A DNA stretch of 59,870 nt from a virus, in the IMG/VR virus record IMGVR_UViG_3300042691_006466, positions 1 to 59,870 of that record; one strand, written 5' to 3'. Positions within the stretch are counted from its first letter, which is position 1. Each line of letters starts with the position of its first letter. Below are positions 1-8,435 of this stretch, in pieces. The translations under genes were made by a program, and so were the position numbers. The notes under the pieces are model-generated. The model saw only the letters and a list, made by a program, of their open reading frames with translations, was not told the DNA's origin and did not search any database.

Positions 1-2
1 CC

Positions 3-179
3 CCATCGGCGGGTGATTGGGTGGCAATTCAAAATAGTTCGGGTACGGCCACAGCAGTAATTGGTCGCAACAGCAGCAACATTATGTCGTTGGCTGAGAA
101 TATGACGATTGACAACACCACTGCCAGTTTGACGCTGGTATATGCCGATGCAACTCGCGGGTGGGTTATTTCGCTATGA
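3..179 (+). CDS. Tail fibre-region protein, C-terminal fragment
   Basis: This frame is open from the window edge to the TGA at 177-179, so only the last 58 residues are present. The end is beta-rich and reads VIGRNSSNIMSLAEN, then LVYADATRGWVIS. The same pattern (VI-RN-S-IM...LVY...WV) recurs at the end of the next protein (176-532), so the two genes probably share a terminal beta module of fibre or fibre-cap proteins. The stop overlaps the next ATG as ATGA, implying translational coupling. Identity beyond a virion tail component is unknown. Confidence 0.6.
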   Translation, partial: PSAGDWVAIQNSSGTATAVIGRNSSNIMSLAENMTIDNTTASLTLVYADATRGWVISL

Positions 180-532
180 CCACAACGTACAGTTTTGAAG
201 GCTGGCTGACCGGCGAACGGTTGGCCCCGACGCACAACGTGGAGCATGCCCGAGATGGGTTCTTGCACTGCGTGGACACCACAGGTCAGTCGTGCGTGCT
301 GGTGCTTCCTGCCAAGCCGCATGACGGCTTTAAGCTCATCGTGCAGGACAAGTTCTCAAGCTGGGAAGAAAGCCCCTTGGTGATCCACCGAAACGGTAGC
401 AAAATCATGGGTATGGAAGAGCACCTGAAGTGCGACCTGAAGAACCAAGTGTTCGCGCTGGTCTACGTTGCCGCCTTGCAGGATTGGGTGGTAACGCTGG
501 ATTTGAAAATTAACAAGTCAAGAAAGGACTGA
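176..532 (+). CDS. Tail fibre-associated protein of unknown function
   Basis: 118 residues. I start it at the ATG overlapping the previous stop rather than the GTG at 161. Its second half (VIHRNGSKIMGMEEH, then FALVYVAALQDWVV) matches the pattern of the preceding fragment's end, suggesting a repeated terminal beta domain. No signal peptide or membrane segment. It is followed 1 bp later by the next gene, in a tight rightward tail operon. A receptor-binding or fibre-capping role is inference from position. Confidence 0.65.
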   Translation: MTTTYSFEGWLTGERLAPTHNVEHARDGFLHCVDTTGQSCVLVLPAKPHDGFKLIVQDKFSSWEESPLVIHRNGSKIMGMEEHLKCDLKNQVFALVYVAALQDWVVTLDLKINKSRKD

Positions 533-533
533 T

Positions 534-860
534 ATGAGTTCACTATCGCAATTTGCGCCGTTTGCTGGCGGGGGCCTGAAGAGTTTTCAAACAGGTTATC
601 TTTCTGCAAGCTTGAGCAGTAGTAGCGGAGAAGATGCGACTTATTACGACGTTACCTTAAGTGCGGTCACTACTGCAAAAACGATTACAGGGTTTCAAGG
701 CGCTGCCGGAAGTAACAACTATGGGTTTTATTCGGGGTATGGCGGTGAGGCTGCGGCCGTCGTAACAACACGCATGACTTCAACCACAAATTTGCGCATG
801 GCATCCCGTGATGCTGGCTACACCTTACGCGGTCGCTGGCAAGCTGCTGAAGCAAACTAA
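534..860 (+). CDS. Small Ser/Gly-rich tail protein
   Basis: 108 residues, rich in Ser, Gly, Ala and Tyr (for example FAPFAGGGLKSFQTGYLSAS), as in small beta-structured fibre or fibre-tip proteins of aquatic phages. No enzymatic motif. It lies between two fibre-region genes in one operon. Precise role unknown. Confidence 0.6.
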   Translation: MSSLSQFAPFAGGGLKSFQTGYLSASLSSSSGEDATYYDVTLSAVTTAKTITGFQGAAGSNNYGFYSGYGGEAAAVVTTRMTSTTNLRMASRDAGYTLRGRWQAAEAN

Positions 861-869
861 GGAGCACAC

Positions 870-1400
870 ATGAGCTACTACTACGCACAAATTAATGACA
901 CCAGCAAAATTTGCGGAGGCGTCTCCCAACTTAGCGGCTTTGTTGACGCTTCAAACATGATTGCCATTACGCAGGAGCAGTACGAATCCACTTCCTTGGT
1001 GGGCCAGCAATATGATGCTGCAACGCAAACATGGGTGGTTGTACCGCCTGCGCCAGCGCCAGACACATGGATCATTACGCGCAACGCATTCCAGAACCGT
1101 TTCCCGATGACGGCCAACGGCGTGAGCACCAAGTACGACTTGATGACCCTGTTCTTGTCCGACACTGGCTATGCGGCATCACTTGGCGTCACTGGCTCTG
1201 ACCTGTACAGCTTGCGTTCAATCATCATCACAGGCAACAACCGTTTGGGTGTGGTGACCAGCGTGAACCTGCAAGCACAGGAGACCATCGACTACGTGAA
1301 CATGACCACAAATGTGGCGTTCCCCGAAGTCTTCCGTTTGACCACAGACGAGGCCAATACTCTGTTGACTACACCTGCTGCGCCCAACGAACTTCCATAA
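870..1400 (+). CDS. Tail fibre-region protein of unknown function
   Basis: 176 residues, preceded by a good ribosome site (AAGGAG). The N-terminal half (about 1-60) ends in a Pro/Ala linker (VVPPAPAPD); the second half (about 65-170) looks like an alpha/beta domain. N-terminal half plus linker is typical of phage proteins that join or help assemble fibres. I do not recognise the family. It sits directly before the fibre head and the LamG/SPRY fibre. Confidence 0.6.
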   Translation: MSYYYAQINDTSKICGGVSQLSGFVDASNMIAITQEQYESTSLVGQQYDAATQTWVVVPPAPAPDTWIITRNAFQNRFPMTANGVSTKYDLMTLFLSDTGYAASLGVTGSDLYSLRSIIITGNNRLGVVTSVNLQAQETIDYVNMTTNVAFPEVFRLTTDEANTLLTTPAAPNELP

Positions 1401-1410
1401 GAAGTAAGCC

Positions 1411-1854
1411 ATGGCAATACTTTCAGACATCATCACACCGACCAACGTCCTGACTGCGACCAATACCCAGACGGTCACAAACAAGACGTTTAGCACCGGC
1501 ACATCCTTCTCTGCCAGCTTTTCAGTCACTGGTACAGGCTACAGCCCCAACATCACGCTGACAGACGCTGCTACAGTGGCGTGGAACACAGCTTTGGGCC
1601 AAGTGGCCACCTTCACTTTTGTATCAACCAACAGGACCGTTGGAGCGCCCACAAACCTCGTCAACGGCGGTTTCTACGCACTGGCTGTGATCCAGAACGC
1701 TGGCTCTAACACCCTGACATGGAACAGCGTGTTCAAGTGGGCTAGTGGCGTTGCACCAACACTGTCTACTGCGGCAGCGGCACAAGACTACTTTGTGTTC
1801 CGCAGCAACGGCACAAACCTCTATGAGCAAGGCCGTTCACAGGGGGTGGCATGA
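1411..1854 (+). CDS. Tail fibre protein, beta-rich
   Basis: 147 residues. The N-terminus contains the TNTQTVTNKTF pattern common at the start of phage fibre head or collar modules, followed by a Thr/Asn/Ala-rich beta domain with repeated short strands. Its last codons overlap the next ATG as ATGA, so it is coupled to the large LamG/SPRY protein; the two may form one fibre. Virion location is inferred from family resemblance and position. Confidence 0.65.
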   Translation: MAILSDIITPTNVLTATNTQTVTNKTFSTGTSFSASFSVTGTGYSPNITLTDAATVAWNTALGQVATFTFVSTNRTVGAPTNLVNGGFYALAVIQNAGSNTLTWNSVFKWASGVAPTLSTAAAAQDYFVFRSNGTNLYEQGRSQGVA

Positions 1855-4223
1855 CCTTTCCCGTACTCTCGGCTGGCACAAGCGCCTACAACCTGCAACG
1901 CAGTTTGCGGTTTCGCAGCAGTGCGTCTGCGTATTTGAATCGAACACCTGCAAGTGCCTCAAATCGCCGCACTTGGACATGGAGTGCGTGGGTTAAGCGC
2001 GGCACTTTTGCCAACAACTATTCAGCTTTGTTTTCTGCTGGCGCTGATGTGAACAACTTTAACGAGTTGCGGTTCACTGACTTAAATAGCGGGGTGTTTG
2101 ACTTTACGTTCGTTACTGGCGGAGCGGACACAGCGCGTATCACTACTACACCCGTTTACCGTGACCCTTCCGCTTGGTATCACGTGGTTGTCGCGCTTGA
2201 CACGACCCAAGCCACCGCAGCAAACAGGGTGAAGATTTACGTGAACGGGGTGCAAGTCACATCGTTGACAACCGCAACATACCCAACACAGAACTCGACT
2301 TGGTACGTGAACGCAGCGAACGCTCACGGTTTGGGCGCAACCGTTGCGGTTGGTCGTTACTTCGACGGCTACTTAACCGAAGTCAACTTCATCGATGGTC
2401 AAGCCCTGACACCCAGCAGCTTTGGTTCAACCAACGCTGTCACTGGCGTATGGCAACCAGCACGGTACACAGGCACATACGGCACAAACGGGTTCTACCT
2501 GCCGTTCACCAACACCACCAGCACGACCACGTTGGGCAACGACTTCAGTGGCAACAGCAACAACTGGACAACAAACAACATCAGCCTGACATCGGGAGTG
2601 ACCTACGACTCCATGACGGATGTGCCGACACTGACCAGCCCGAATGCGGCGAACTTTGCGGTAATGAACCCGCTGGACAACGGTGGATTGACTATCACTG
2701 GAGCAAATTTGGATTCCAGTCGTGCAACAGCATCGTGGTTGAGCGACAGATGCACATTTGGTTTAAGTAGCAGCAAATGGTATTGGGAATTTACGGCAAC
2801 CAGTGTTGTTGATGTCAGCAATGGCCACATGTTGGCTTTAATGAAATCAACCGCAAATCTTGGAAGCTATCCCGGCGGCGATGCAAATGGTTGGGGGTAT
2901 TTTTCAAGCAATGGTCAGAAATACACCAATGGCGCTGCGGGCGTTGCCTACGGATCGTCATGGACAAATGGCGATGTAATTGGCGTTGCTTTTGATGCAG
3001 ACAACGGAACATTGGTCTTTTACAAAAACAACGTCAGCCAAGGAACGGCCTACACTGGTTTAACAAACGGTCCATATTTTCCAGCACTTGGTTTATTTGG
3101 AACGGCTACTGGTTCATTCAACTTCGGTCAGCGCCCCTTTGCCTACACACCGCCAAGCGGCTTTGTTGCGCTCAACACGTTCAACCTGCCAAGCTCAACG
3201 ATCCAGAACGGTGCGGGTTTCATGGCGGCTACGCTGTACACGGGCACGGGTTCAGCACAAAGCATTTCTAACGCTGTTGGCTCTGCGTCATTCCAACCCG
3301 ATTTGGTGTGGCAAAAAGCCAGAGCAGAAGTTGCAAGTAACAGATTAGTTGACTCGGTTCGAGGAACTTCTAAAGTCTTGTACTCCAACAACACAAACGC
3401 AGAAGCCACAACATCAGGTGTTGTTGATTCTTTTAACAGTGGTGGATTTACTGGCGGTGGAAGCGATGTTGTTACATCAGGCTACACTGCCGTTGCTTGG
3501 CAGTGGAAAGCCAACGGCGCAGGTGTTACCAACACTTCTGGCTCCATCACCAGCACAGTCAGCGCCAACACGACCAGCGGGTTCAGTGTGGTGACGTACA
3601 CGGGTACAGGAGCGGCAGCTACTGTGGGGCATGGCTTGAACGTTGCACCTGCCATGGTTATTGCCAAAAGTCGAAGCAATGCTGGAGGCGATAGCGGGAT
3701 TTGGGTTGTTTACCACAAGAACTTATCAGCACCATCGTACTTTTTGTACTTAAACCAGACCAACGCCGAAACATTTGCAACTACCGTCTGGAACAACACC
3801 GCCCCTACCTCCACGGTATTCAGTATTGGCTCTGCAAGCGGATCAGGCACGGCTTCTACCCATGTCGCTTACTGCTTCACACCCATTGCAGGGTTCAGCG
3901 CCTTTGGCTCTTACACAGGCAACGGCAGCACAGATGGCCCGTTCGTCTACACGGGGTTCAGACCACGGTGGTTGATGATAAAACGCACGGATACAACCAG
4001 CGATTGGTACGTTTTTGATTCGGCAAGAAATACATTTAATTCTGCAACGCAAATACTTTATCCAAACCTTTCTAACGCTGAAGTTGGGTACACCCCGCCA
4101 GCAGGCTTTGATTTACTGTCTAATGGATTTAAGTCCAGAGAGACAGCCATTAATGCCAGCGGTGGCACGTACGTTTACGCTGCCTTTGCCGAAAATCCAT
4201 TTCGCAACTCTCTCGCACGTTAA
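1851..4223 (+). CDS. Large tail fibre/adhesin with LamG-like and SPRY-like domains
   Basis: 790 residues. About 15-190 is a concanavalin/laminin-G-like sandwich (WTWSAWVKRG, then WYHVVVALD and VKIYVNGVQV are diagnostic strands). About 270-430 is SPRY-like (SSSKWYWEFT, GVAFDADNGTLVFYKNN). The C-terminal 350 residues are repeated beta segments with phrases such as YTGTG and FRPRWLMIKRTD, seen in adhesins of aquatic phages. Both domains bind sugars or proteins in known families, so a receptor-binding fibre is the likely role. It starts at an ATGA overlap with the preceding gene. Confidence 0.8.
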   Translation: MTFPVLSAGTSAYNLQRSLRFRSSASAYLNRTPASASNRRTWTWSAWVKRGTFANNYSALFSAGADVNNFNELRFTDLNSGVFDFTFVTGGADTARITTTPVYRDPSAWYHVVVALDTTQATAANRVKIYVNGVQVTSLTTATYPTQNSTWYVNAANAHGLGATVAVGRYFDGYLTEVNFIDGQALTPSSFGSTNAVTGVWQPARYTGTYGTNGFYLPFTNTTSTTTLGNDFSGNSNNWTTNNISLTSGVTYDSMTDVPTLTSPNAANFAVMNPLDNGGLTITGANLDSSRATASWLSDRCTFGLSSSKWYWEFTATSVVDVSNGHMLALMKSTANLGSYPGGDANGWGYFSSNGQKYTNGAAGVAYGSSWTNGDVIGVAFDADNGTLVFYKNNVSQGTAYTGLTNGPYFPALGLFGTATGSFNFGQRPFAYTPPSGFVALNTFNLPSSTIQNGAGFMAATLYTGTGSAQSISNAVGSASFQPDLVWQKARAEVASNRLVDSVRGTSKVLYSNNTNAEATTSGVVDSFNSGGFTGGGSDVVTSGYTAVAWQWKANGAGVTNTSGSITSTVSANTTSGFSVVTYTGTGAAATVGHGLNVAPAMVIAKSRSNAGGDSGIWVVYHKNLSAPSYFLYLNQTNAETFATTVWNNTAPTSTVFSIGSASGSGTASTHVAYCFTPIAGFSAFGSYTGNGSTDGPFVYTGFRPRWLMIKRTDTTSDWYVFDSARNTFNSATQILYPNLSNAEVGYTPPAGFDLLSNGFKSRETAINASGGTYVYAAFAENPFRNSLAR

Positions 4224-4232
4224 GGACCAACC

Positions 4233-4763
4233 ATGTTTGCAATTGTTCAAAACGACACCATCGTCCAGCTTGTGCCAGAGGGTACAGCCTTTGAGCTTGA
4301 CGGGGTTCAGTACCCTGCCAACTGGTGCAACCTGTCTACCCCCGAGGACAAGGCTGCTATTGGCATGGTTGATGTGATCTACGGTCAAGCACCGTCTGAC
4401 ACCTATTACTGGGTGACGCAAGAAGCGCCAGTGCTGGTTGACGGTCAAGTGCTGGTCAACTACACCTCAACACCCAAGGACTTGGACCAGACCAAGGCCA
4501 CCTGCAAGTCGCAGATCAACGCTACGGCTTACAGCATTCTCTTGCCCAACGATTGGATGGTGGTCAAGGCCACTGAGACAGGTGAGCCAATGGCCCCTGC
4601 ATGGAACACATGGAGGCAGTCGATCCGCACAACAGCCGAGGGCTACGTTGCCGCTATCATGGCTGCTGCTGACATGCCAGCCCTTGAGGCTGTAATGAGC
4701 AACATCACTTGGCCCCACGACCCTGATTACGTGGAACCCGTACAAGAGCAAATCCAGCCATGA
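4233..4763 (+). CDS. Probable tail fibre assembly/chaperone-like protein
   Basis: 176 residues. The N-terminal part (MFAIVQNDTIVQLVPEGTAF) is a short beta domain, followed by a helix-rich C-terminal half with TTAEGYVAAIMAAADMPALE. This arrangement, directly after a large fibre gene, is typical of small fibre-assembly proteins, but the family assignment is only a resemblance. Its TGA overlaps the next ATG (ATGA at 4760-4763). Confidence 0.5.
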   Translation: MFAIVQNDTIVQLVPEGTAFELDGVQYPANWCNLSTPEDKAAIGMVDVIYGQAPSDTYYWVTQEAPVLVDGQVLVNYTSTPKDLDQTKATCKSQINATAYSILLPNDWMVVKATETGEPMAPAWNTWRQSIRTTAEGYVAAIMAAADMPALEAVMSNITWPHDPDYVEPVQEQIQP

Positions 4764-4855
4764 AAGACTGGGCTGTAGCATTTATTGCCGCAGCCCTCAT
4801 TCTTGGGCTGGCCCTGTGGTGCGCCCGCATTTTTATTTGGAGTTTTTATGGTTGA
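4760..4855 (+). CDS. 31-residue single-pass membrane protein in lysis cassette
   Basis: A tiny ORF coupled by ATGA to the previous gene and overlapping the next start (4848). About residues 4-28 are one strongly hydrophobic helix with aromatic ends (FIAAALILGLALWCARIFIW). Position next to the muramidase and holin suggests a role in lysis or its timing (antiholin or spanin-like), but nothing in the sequence proves that. Confidence 0.55.
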   Translation: MKDWAVAFIAAALILGLALWCARIFIWSFYG

Positions 4856-5303
4856 CCTTACCAAAGCCATTGGAGCCGTCGCCGCCAGTGTCGCTGCGTT
4901 AGGTGGCAGCTATACGCTTGCTGACAAGTTTGGTGTGTTTGACAGGGCCATCATTGAATGGTCGCCGGAGAATTTCAAGATCGTGGCAGAGGCTGGACAG
5001 CCCATCACTGTCACGGTTGCGCGGATCAAGAAGCGCGATGACTGCTCTGTTGAAAGTTTTACGCCGAGCATCCGTGATGCAGCGGGTATGGTGCATGAGG
5101 CAACCACCACTGCAAGCAAGTTCAGCGGCCCAGCAGGGCCAGAGATTGACACGTTTACATACCAGCTCACTATGGTGCAAAAAGAAAAGATTGCCAGCGG
5201 CAAGGCAACTCTGTTGGCGACCATCAAATACAAATGTCCTGAAGGGGAGCGCGTTGTGCAGTATCCCCGCCACACCAACCTGAGTTTTGAATTGAAAGGC
5301 TAA
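4848..5303 (+). CDS. Membrane-anchored beta-domain protein in lysis cassette
   Basis: 151 residues. The start at 4848 is chosen because GGAG lies just upstream (4839-4842); an upstream non-ATG start is possible. Residues about 5-25 are an uncleaved hydrophobic anchor (IGAVAASVAALGG); the rest is a beta-rich domain, probably periplasmic, with cysteines near 65 and 130. It lies immediately before the muramidase. It may help lysis as a membrane-linked factor, but I recognise no spanin lipobox. Confidence 0.55.
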   Translation: MVDLTKAIGAVAASVAALGGSYTLADKFGVFDRAIIEWSPENFKIVAEAGQPITVTVARIKKRDDCSVESFTPSIRDAAGMVHEATTTASKFSGPAGPEIDTFTYQLTMVQKEKIASGKATLLATIKYKCPEGERVVQYPRHTNLSFELKG

Positions 5304-5307
5304 AACG

Positions 5308-5823
5308 ATGGCACAGTTTGAACCTGCTTTTGAACTTATGATGGTTGACGAGGGCGGCTACGTCCTCCACGAAGTTCCCGGCGACACCGGGGGCATGACC
5401 TATGCGGGTATTGCCCGGAACAAGAACCCGCAGTGGCCCGGATGGGCGCTGGTGGACAAGAAAGAGTTTGGCGGCTCCCTGACCCCCATGGTGCGCGAGT
5501 TCTACCGTGTGGAGTTCTGGGACAAGATGCGTGGCAACGAGATCAACAACCAAGACGTAGCCAACACCATCTTCAACTTCGGTGTAAACGCAGGCATGAG
5601 CATGGCTGTAAAGCTGGCGCAGCTTGTGGTCGGGGCAACACCTGACGGCGGCATCGGTGCAAAGACGGTTGAGCGTTTAAACCAAATACCTGATGGCCAG
5701 CGGTTTAAGGAGCAGTACGCTTTGACCAAGATCGCTCGGTATGTAGAGATTTGCAACAAAAACCCGGTGCAGGTCAAGTTCTTAAAGGGCTGGTTAAACC
5801 GCACATTGAAGGGGCTTAAATGA
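5308..5823 (+). CDS. Endolysin: GH108-type N-acetylmuramidase
   Basis: 171 residues, the usual length of small GH108 (ZliS-like) muramidases. The N-terminal motif DEGGYV with the following GDTGGMTYAGIA matches the family's catalytic loop; E15 is the expected general acid. The C-terminal half (about 90-165) looks like the associated peptidoglycan-binding helical domain (IFNFGVNAG, DGGIGAKTVERLN). It would cut glycan strands of host peptidoglycan at lysis. No signal peptide is visible, so release should depend on the holin that overlaps its stop codon. Confidence 0.88.
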   Translation: MAQFEPAFELMMVDEGGYVLHEVPGDTGGMTYAGIARNKNPQWPGWALVDKKEFGGSLTPMVREFYRVEFWDKMRGNEINNQDVANTIFNFGVNAGMSMAVKLAQLVVGATPDGGIGAKTVERLNQIPDGQRFKEQYALTKIARYVEICNKNPVQVKFLKGWLNRTLKGLK

Positions 5824-6257
5824 ACTTACTTGGCGTTGGATCAATCATTGAAGCGGTTGGCAAGGTTGCCGACGACCTGATCACCACTGATAAAGAGCGG
5901 ATGGAGATGGAGGTTGAGCAGCGCAAGCTCGACCTTGAGGAAAAGCGCATCGACCAAGCCACCGACCTTGCCCAGATCGAGGTCAACAAGGTGGAGGCTG
6001 CAAGCTCCAGCATCTTTGTGTCTGGCTGGCGTCCTGCCATTGGCTGGATCGGCGTTGCAGCAATGGGTTATCAGTTCTTGGCCTACCCGCTGTTTCAGTG
6101 GGGCTGGAAATGGGCGCAGGCTACAAGTTGGATTCCTGCGGGTTTGGAGCCCCCTCCGGTACTGGACGCAGACCAGCTCTGGGTGATACTATCAGGCATA
6201 TTGGGCATCGCTGGGATGAGGTCTTTTGAGAAAACCAAAGGCGTTGCCAGCAAATAA
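5820..6257 (+). CDS. Holin, GTA-type three-transmembrane family
   Basis: 145 residues. About 20-60 is a charged amphipathic helix (KERMEMEVEQRKLDLEEKR); FVSGWRPAIGWIGVAA then starts a membrane-rich half with hydrophobic segments near 65-80, 83-97 and 120-135, ending in MRSFEKTKG. This matches the 3-TM holin family first described for gene-transfer-agent release. It would form the inner-membrane lesion that lets the muramidase out. It begins at an ATGA overlap with the endolysin gene. Confidence 0.85.
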   Translation: MNLLGVGSIIEAVGKVADDLITTDKERMEMEVEQRKLDLEEKRIDQATDLAQIEVNKVEAASSSIFVSGWRPAIGWIGVAAMGYQFLAYPLFQWGWKWAQATSWIPAGLEPPPVLDADQLWVILSGILGIAGMRSFEKTKGVASK

Positions 6258-6266
6258 AGGTTGCCC

Positions 6267-8177
6267 ATGCCGCTAAAGAAATTGCTATTTCGCCCCGGAG
6301 TCTCGCGTGAAAACACGCGCTATCTGTCGGAAAATGTCGGCCCAACTGGGGTTAACGGCGCATATTCGGCTGGCTGGTACGACTGCGATAAGGTGCGTTT
6401 TCGGTCTGGCTCTCCTGAAAAGATTGGCGGCTGGGAGCGCATCTCGGCTAACTTCTTCCTTGGTGTATGCCGTTCCATGTGGAACTGGATCACTCTGGGT
6501 GGGGCCAACCTGCTGGGTGTTGGAACTAATCTTAAGTTTTACATCGAAAACGGTGGAGCCTACTACGACATCACTCCAATCCGTGCATCCAGCACCATCA
6601 ACAACAACCCGTTTGTAGCCACGCTTAGCTCCAGCGTCATCACCGTCACAGACACCGCGCACGGCTGCTTGACCGGGGACTTTGTGACTTTCAGTGGTGC
6701 TGTTGGCCTTGGCGGCAACATCACGGCGGGCGTTCTGAACGCAGAGTACCAAGTCACCGTAATAGATGCAAACAGCTACACCATCACCGTTTCTGCTGTG
6801 GCCAACGCTACGGACGTATCAGGCTCTCCCGGTGGCGGCGCATCTGTGGTGGCTGCATACCAAATTAATACGGGCTTCGAGTACGCAGTTCCTCTCGTTG
6901 GCTGGGGCGCTGGCGGCTGGGGCGCTGGCCCATGGGGTACAGGCACCTCTTCGTCGGAGGCTATTCGGTTGTGGAGTCAGTTTAACTTTGGTGAAGACTT
7001 AATCTTTGGGCCAAGAGGTGGGGCTATTTATTACTGGGATTCTTCGGCTGGCACAGGCACTCGGGCCGTCAATTTGACCACCATAGGGGGCGCTTCGGAT
7101 GTTCCTACGGTACAGAACTTTTTGCTGGTCTCGGATGTCAGTCGTTTTGTGCTGTGCTTTGGTTGTAACGATCTTGGAAGCGCCACACAAAACCCAATGC
7201 TAATCCGCTGGTCTGACCAAGAGGATGCAGCAAACTGGACTCCCGCAGCAACAAACCAAGCTGGCAGCTTGCAGCTATCTCGGGGCTCGGAAATCATCAC
7301 AGCCATTCAGTCGCGCCAAGAGATTGTGGTGTTTACAGATAACGCTGTGTATGCGCTTCAATACCTTGGGCCACCTGCTGTCTGGGGTGCAACCTTGCTG
7401 GGCGACAACACCTCCATCGTCAGTCAGAACGCCGTCACGATTGCCTCTGGCGTCACGTTTTGGATGGGTGTGGACAAGTTCTACAAGTATGACGGTCGGG
7501 TCCAAACTCTGCGCTGCGACCTGCGCCAGTACATTTTTTCTGACCTTGATAAAAACCAGTACTCACAGGTGTTCGCGGGGACCAACGAAGGCTTCAATGA
7601 GGTCTGGTGGTTCTACTGCTCGGTAGGCTCTGACGCGGTGGATAAGTACGCCATCTACAACTACCTTGAAGACATCTGGTACTACGGCGACATGGCCCGC
7701 ACTGCGTGGCTGGATTCTGGCTTGCGGGACTACCCAATTGCTGCCACGTACCTGAACAACATCGTAAACCATGAGTCAGGGGTTGATGACAACTCCACAG
7801 CCACGCCAACTGCAATTGCTGCGACGATCACCTCTGCGCAATTTGATCTGGATGACGGGCACAAGTTTATGTTCCTGTGGCGCGTCCTACCGGACATCAC
7901 CTTCCGTGGATCAGAAGCCGCAGCTCCCACAGCCCAGATGTACATGCAGCCCCTGAAGAACTCGGGCTCTGGTTATACCGACCCCCCTTCAGTTGGCGGA
8001 GAGAACAACCGACCAATCACGCGCACGGCTGTGCTGCCAATTGAAGCGTTCACTGGACAGATTTACACGCGGGTCCGTGCTCGGCAGATGTCTGTGAAAG
8101 TGGAAAGCACCGACCTTGGTGTGACATGGCAGCTTGGCGCTCCTCGCCTTGACCTGCGTGCTGACGGATCGAGGTAG
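6267..8177 (+). CDS. Tail nozzle/stabilisation-like virion protein
   Basis: 636 residues from the ATG at 6267 (a TTG at 6261 is also in frame). About 110-190 is an inserted beta module (SSSVITVTDTAHGCLTGDFV...VIDANSYTITV) that recurs in the protein at 52691-53212. The remainder has the repeating strand pattern of beta-propeller tail proteins, for example EIVVFTDNAVYALQYLG and DKFYKYDGRVQTL, reminiscent of T7 gp12 nozzle or P22 gp10. It probably forms the distal short tail; the assignment rests on fold-like patterns and position. Confidence 0.6.
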   Translation: MPLKKLLFRPGVSRENTRYLSENVGPTGVNGAYSAGWYDCDKVRFRSGSPEKIGGWERISANFFLGVCRSMWNWITLGGANLLGVGTNLKFYIENGGAYYDITPIRASSTINNNPFVATLSSSVITVTDTAHGCLTGDFVTFSGAVGLGGNITAGVLNAEYQVTVIDANSYTITVSAVANATDVSGSPGGGASVVAAYQINTGFEYAVPLVGWGAGGWGAGPWGTGTSSSEAIRLWSQFNFGEDLIFGPRGGAIYYWDSSAGTGTRAVNLTTIGGASDVPTVQNFLLVSDVSRFVLCFGCNDLGSATQNPMLIRWSDQEDAANWTPAATNQAGSLQLSRGSEIITAIQSRQEIVVFTDNAVYALQYLGPPAVWGATLLGDNTSIVSQNAVTIASGVTFWMGVDKFYKYDGRVQTLRCDLRQYIFSDLDKNQYSQVFAGTNEGFNEVWWFYCSVGSDAVDKYAIYNYLEDIWYYGDMARTAWLDSGLRDYPIAATYLNNIVNHESGVDDNSTATPTAIAATITSAQFDLDDGHKFMFLWRVLPDITFRGSEAAAPTAQMYMQPLKNSGSGYTDPPSVGGENNRPITRTAVLPIEAFTGQIYTRVRARQMSVKVESTDLGVTWQLGAPRLDLRADGSR

Positions 8178-8179
8178 CC

Positions 8180-8434
8180 ATGGGAATGTTTAGCCGCGTA
8201 ACCCCGCCCCGCCCAACCGCTGCGCCACAGCAGTACACCATGGCATTCATGGACCAGATGCAGAACATCTTCAACTTGTTCTTCAAGCAGATAAACGCTG
8301 TGCAGCCAATTAACATTGCCAGTTTAAACATTGACATTGACACCCTGCCGACTCAAGCGGACTTGGCCAACCTGCGCGTGGGTGATATTTATCGGGACAG
8401 CACGGCGTCCAACGTATTGAAAGTGAAGGTCTGA
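8180..8434 (+). CDS. Small virion-region protein
   Basis: 84 residues, between the nozzle-like gene and the internal virion proteins. The N-terminus is Pro-rich (TPPRPTAAPQQ), followed by a helix, and the C-terminus reads LRVGDIYRDSTASNVLKVKV, a short beta hairpin common in phage structural proteins. No catalytic motif. Function unknown. Confidence 0.6.
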   Translation: MGMFSRVTPPRPTAAPQQYTMAFMDQMQNIFNLFFKQINAVQPINIASLNIDIDTLPTQADLANLRVGDIYRDSTASNVLKVKV

Positions 8435-8435
8435 T

